Below, in pieces: positions 5,310 to 5,636 of a stretch of DNA of 5,636 nucleotides. The stretch is from positions 1 through 5,636 of the forward strand of contig QHPN01000088.1 of the NCBI GenBank assembly GCA_003219115.1, written 5' to 3'. The DNA comes from Verrucomicrobiota bacterium (GTDB lineage Bacteria > Verrucomicrobiota > Verrucomicrobiia > Chthoniobacterales > UBA10450). The notes beneath the pieces are model-generated. The model searched no databases. It was not told the origin of the DNA and was given only the letters and a program-made list of their open reading frames with translations. The number at the start of each line of letters is the position of its first letter. The stretch's first letter is position 1. Both the position numbers and the translations under genes were made by a program.

Positions 5310-5636
5310 TCAGGCCGTGGTTTCGCCGAGAAGATCGGTGTTGCGAGTCTTATAAGCAGAAACGAAACCTGAGCGAAATTCATTGAAACATCCCGCCTCA
5401 ATCGCGTCCCGTGCCTGTCGCATCAGTTCGAGATAGAAGTGCAGGTTGTGCAGGGTAATTAGGCGCAGTCCTAGAATTTCTTCAGCCTTAACCAGGTGAC
5501 GGATGTAACCGCGTGCGTACTCTCGACAAGCCGGACAGGCGCAGCCCGGTGCGATCGGATTCTTGTCGCGCGCGAACTCAGCGTTCTTCAAATTGAGGGT
5601 GCCCGTTGCGGTGAAGGCAGTGCCGTTGCGTGCCAG
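5310..5636 (-). CDS. tgt: Queuine tRNA-ribosyltransferase, C-terminal part (5' part outside the window)
   Basis: 108 residues are visible; the frame runs off the right edge and stops at TGA 5310-5312. Tgt swaps guanine 34 of GUN-anticodon tRNAs for the queuosine precursor preQ1. The visible part starts at LARNGTAF and contains NLKNAEFARDKNPI followed by the structural zinc site. Cys32, Cys34 and Cys37 of the fragment (CACPAC) and His63 (TLHNLHFY) have the same spacing as Cys302/304/307 and His333 of E. coli Tgt. The helix around EEILGLRLITLHNL is also characteristic. The catalytic aspartates lie in the missing N-terminal part. The protein ends normally about 45 residues after the zinc histidine. 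It heads the tgt-yajC-secDF cluster, a common bacterial arrangement. Confidence 0.95.
   Translation of the reverse strand: MARNGTAFTATGTLNLKNAEFARDKNPIAPGCACPACREYARGYIRHLVKAEEILGLRLITLHNLHFYLELMRQARDAIEAGCFNEFRSGFVSAYKTRNTDLLGETTA

Noticed and set aside
4922..5401. Minus-strand frame overlapping yajC and the end of tgt
   Set aside because: It conflicts with the yajC and tgt frames, both of which are recognised by motif.

Overview
The window looks like chromosomal DNA of a moderately GC-rich bacterium, most likely from the PVC group and perhaps a soil Verrucomicrobiota. This placement is inferred from gene style rather than from a marker gene. The pointers are a fused secDF behind tgt and yajC, a large protein joining a J-like N-terminus to a formylglycine-generating-enzyme (FGE) fold, intergenic spacers full of short-period repeats, and a lack of Shine-Dalgarno sequences at most starts.

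Plus strand, 1-1784: the last 42 codons of a gene resembling the end of an Hsp70 substrate-binding beta domain overlap by one base (TGATG) with a 551-residue gene. That second protein has a divergent J-like domain without HPD, two copies of a ~48-residue helical module, a basic low-complexity linker and a C-terminal FGE/SUMF1 fold that lacks the catalytic cysteine pair. The two genes look like one translationally coupled unit, possibly an Hsp70 with a dedicated J-like partner carrying a ligand-binding fold. This is the most unusual part of the window.

Minus strand, read from 5636 down to 1859: tgt (3' part), yajC and secDF form the widespread tRNA-modification/Sec-auxiliary cluster. After a 380-bp spacer comes rpsU (ribosomal protein bS21) with its own promoter-like sequence and a strong GAGGTG ribosome-binding site. 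YajC and SecDF are membrane auxiliaries of SecYEG; Tgt is the queuosine-pathway tRNA transglycosylase.

Spacers: the FGE-like gene and rpsU converge on a 74-bp gap with a hairpin. The 380-bp gap holds the rpsU promoter and a ~240-bp element with 20-bp imperfect terminal inverted repeats and nested internal repeats. The 87-bp yajC-secDF gap has a period-7 array (ATCCGCA) touching the secDF start and a period-8 array (CTCCAnnA) running over the yajC stop. The 116-bp tgt-yajC gap has only weak inverted repeats. No tRNA, rRNA, CRISPR array or transposase gene was seen.
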